A DNA stretch of 5,857 nucleotides from CAZFHL01 sp964519145 (GTDB lineage Bacteria; Patescibacteriota; Minisyncoccia; Phycocordibacterales; WO2-35-19), in the NCBI GenBank assembly GCA_964519145.1, contig CAZFHL010000039.1, positions 1 to 5,857 of the forward strand, in the 5' to 3' direction. Every line of letters starts with the position of its first letter. Position 1 is the stretch's first letter. Of the stretch, positions 5,727 through 5,857 are shown one piece after another. The position numbers and the translations under genes are program-made. The notes under the pieces were generated by a model. It was given only the letters and a program-made list of their open reading frames with translations. It was not told the origin of the DNA and ran no database searches.

Positions 5727-5857
5727 TTATTCAACTGATTCTTTTGAATCCTCGTCCTCATTTTCTTCTTTCACTTTTATAATAGAACCACCATTGTCTT
5801 CTAATTCTTTTTGGATTTTTTTCAAGATTTCATCAGACATTTTTTTGTTTTCTTTCA
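5727..5857 (-). CDS. Acidic hypothetical protein, complete 37-aa ORF or C-terminus of a longer gene
   Basis: A minus-strand frame runs from the window edge to a TAA at 5727-5729. From an ATG at 5840 it would give 37 residues beginning MSDEILKKIQKELED and ending in a glutamate- and aspartate-rich tail (EENEDEDSKESVE). The frame stays open upstream of that ATG (codons for KENKK), so this may instead be the end of a larger protein. The A-rich, Shine-Dalgarno-less stretch before the ATG resembles the leaders in the rpsF operon, which weakly favours a start there. I recognise no family. The first 15 residues could form an amphipathic helix. It faces the small membrane protein gene, with about 115 featureless bases between this stop and that gene's terminator. 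Confidence 0.45.
   Translation of the reverse strand, partial: KENKKMSDEILKKIQKELEDNGGSIIKVKEENEDEDSKESVE

Overview
The window is AT-rich bacterial DNA using the standard code, with TAA, TAG and TGA all serving as stops. Several features suggest a Candidate Phyla Radiation (Patescibacteria, probably Parcubacteria-like) organism: a short methionyl-tRNA synthetase with an HVGF signature in place of HxGH, an EF-P whose tip loop lacks the usual PGKG, a compact rpsF-ssb-rpsR cluster, and A-rich translation leaders without a Shine-Dalgarno site. This assignment is an inference from protein style, not from a database search.

Layout. On the plus strand, positions 2-529 hold the C-terminal half of an AI-2E/PerM-family membrane protein. 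metG (542-2217) follows; it is broken by a 100-N scaffold gap whose flanks carry the same 55 bp. Collapsing that duplicate restores one continuous 506-residue MetRS. tatD (2219-3043) starts one base after metG. A promoter and structured leader at 3058-3150 then precede rpsF-ssb-rpsR (3165-4344), which ends in a strong hairpin terminator at 4359-4398. The leader has the features of the S6:S18 autoregulatory motif.

The stretch 4399-4704 has no convincing gene. It holds a 134-bp imperfect inverted repeat with a GC-rich hairpin core and a doubtful minus-strand ORF. efp (elongation factor P) lies on the minus strand at 4705-5265 and converges on the rps operon. Divergent from efp is a 73-residue two-helix membrane protein (5351-5572). 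It has a perfect-consensus promoter, a palindrome over the -10 box, and its own terminator. The right edge holds an acidic minus-strand ORF that may be complete (37 aa) or the tail of a longer gene.

Most genes serve translation (MetRS, S6, S18, EF-P) or nucleic-acid maintenance (SSB, TatD nuclease). The elements that standard gene families do not explain are the inverted-repeat element, the orphan small membrane protein with its promoter/operator, and the terminal acidic ORF.
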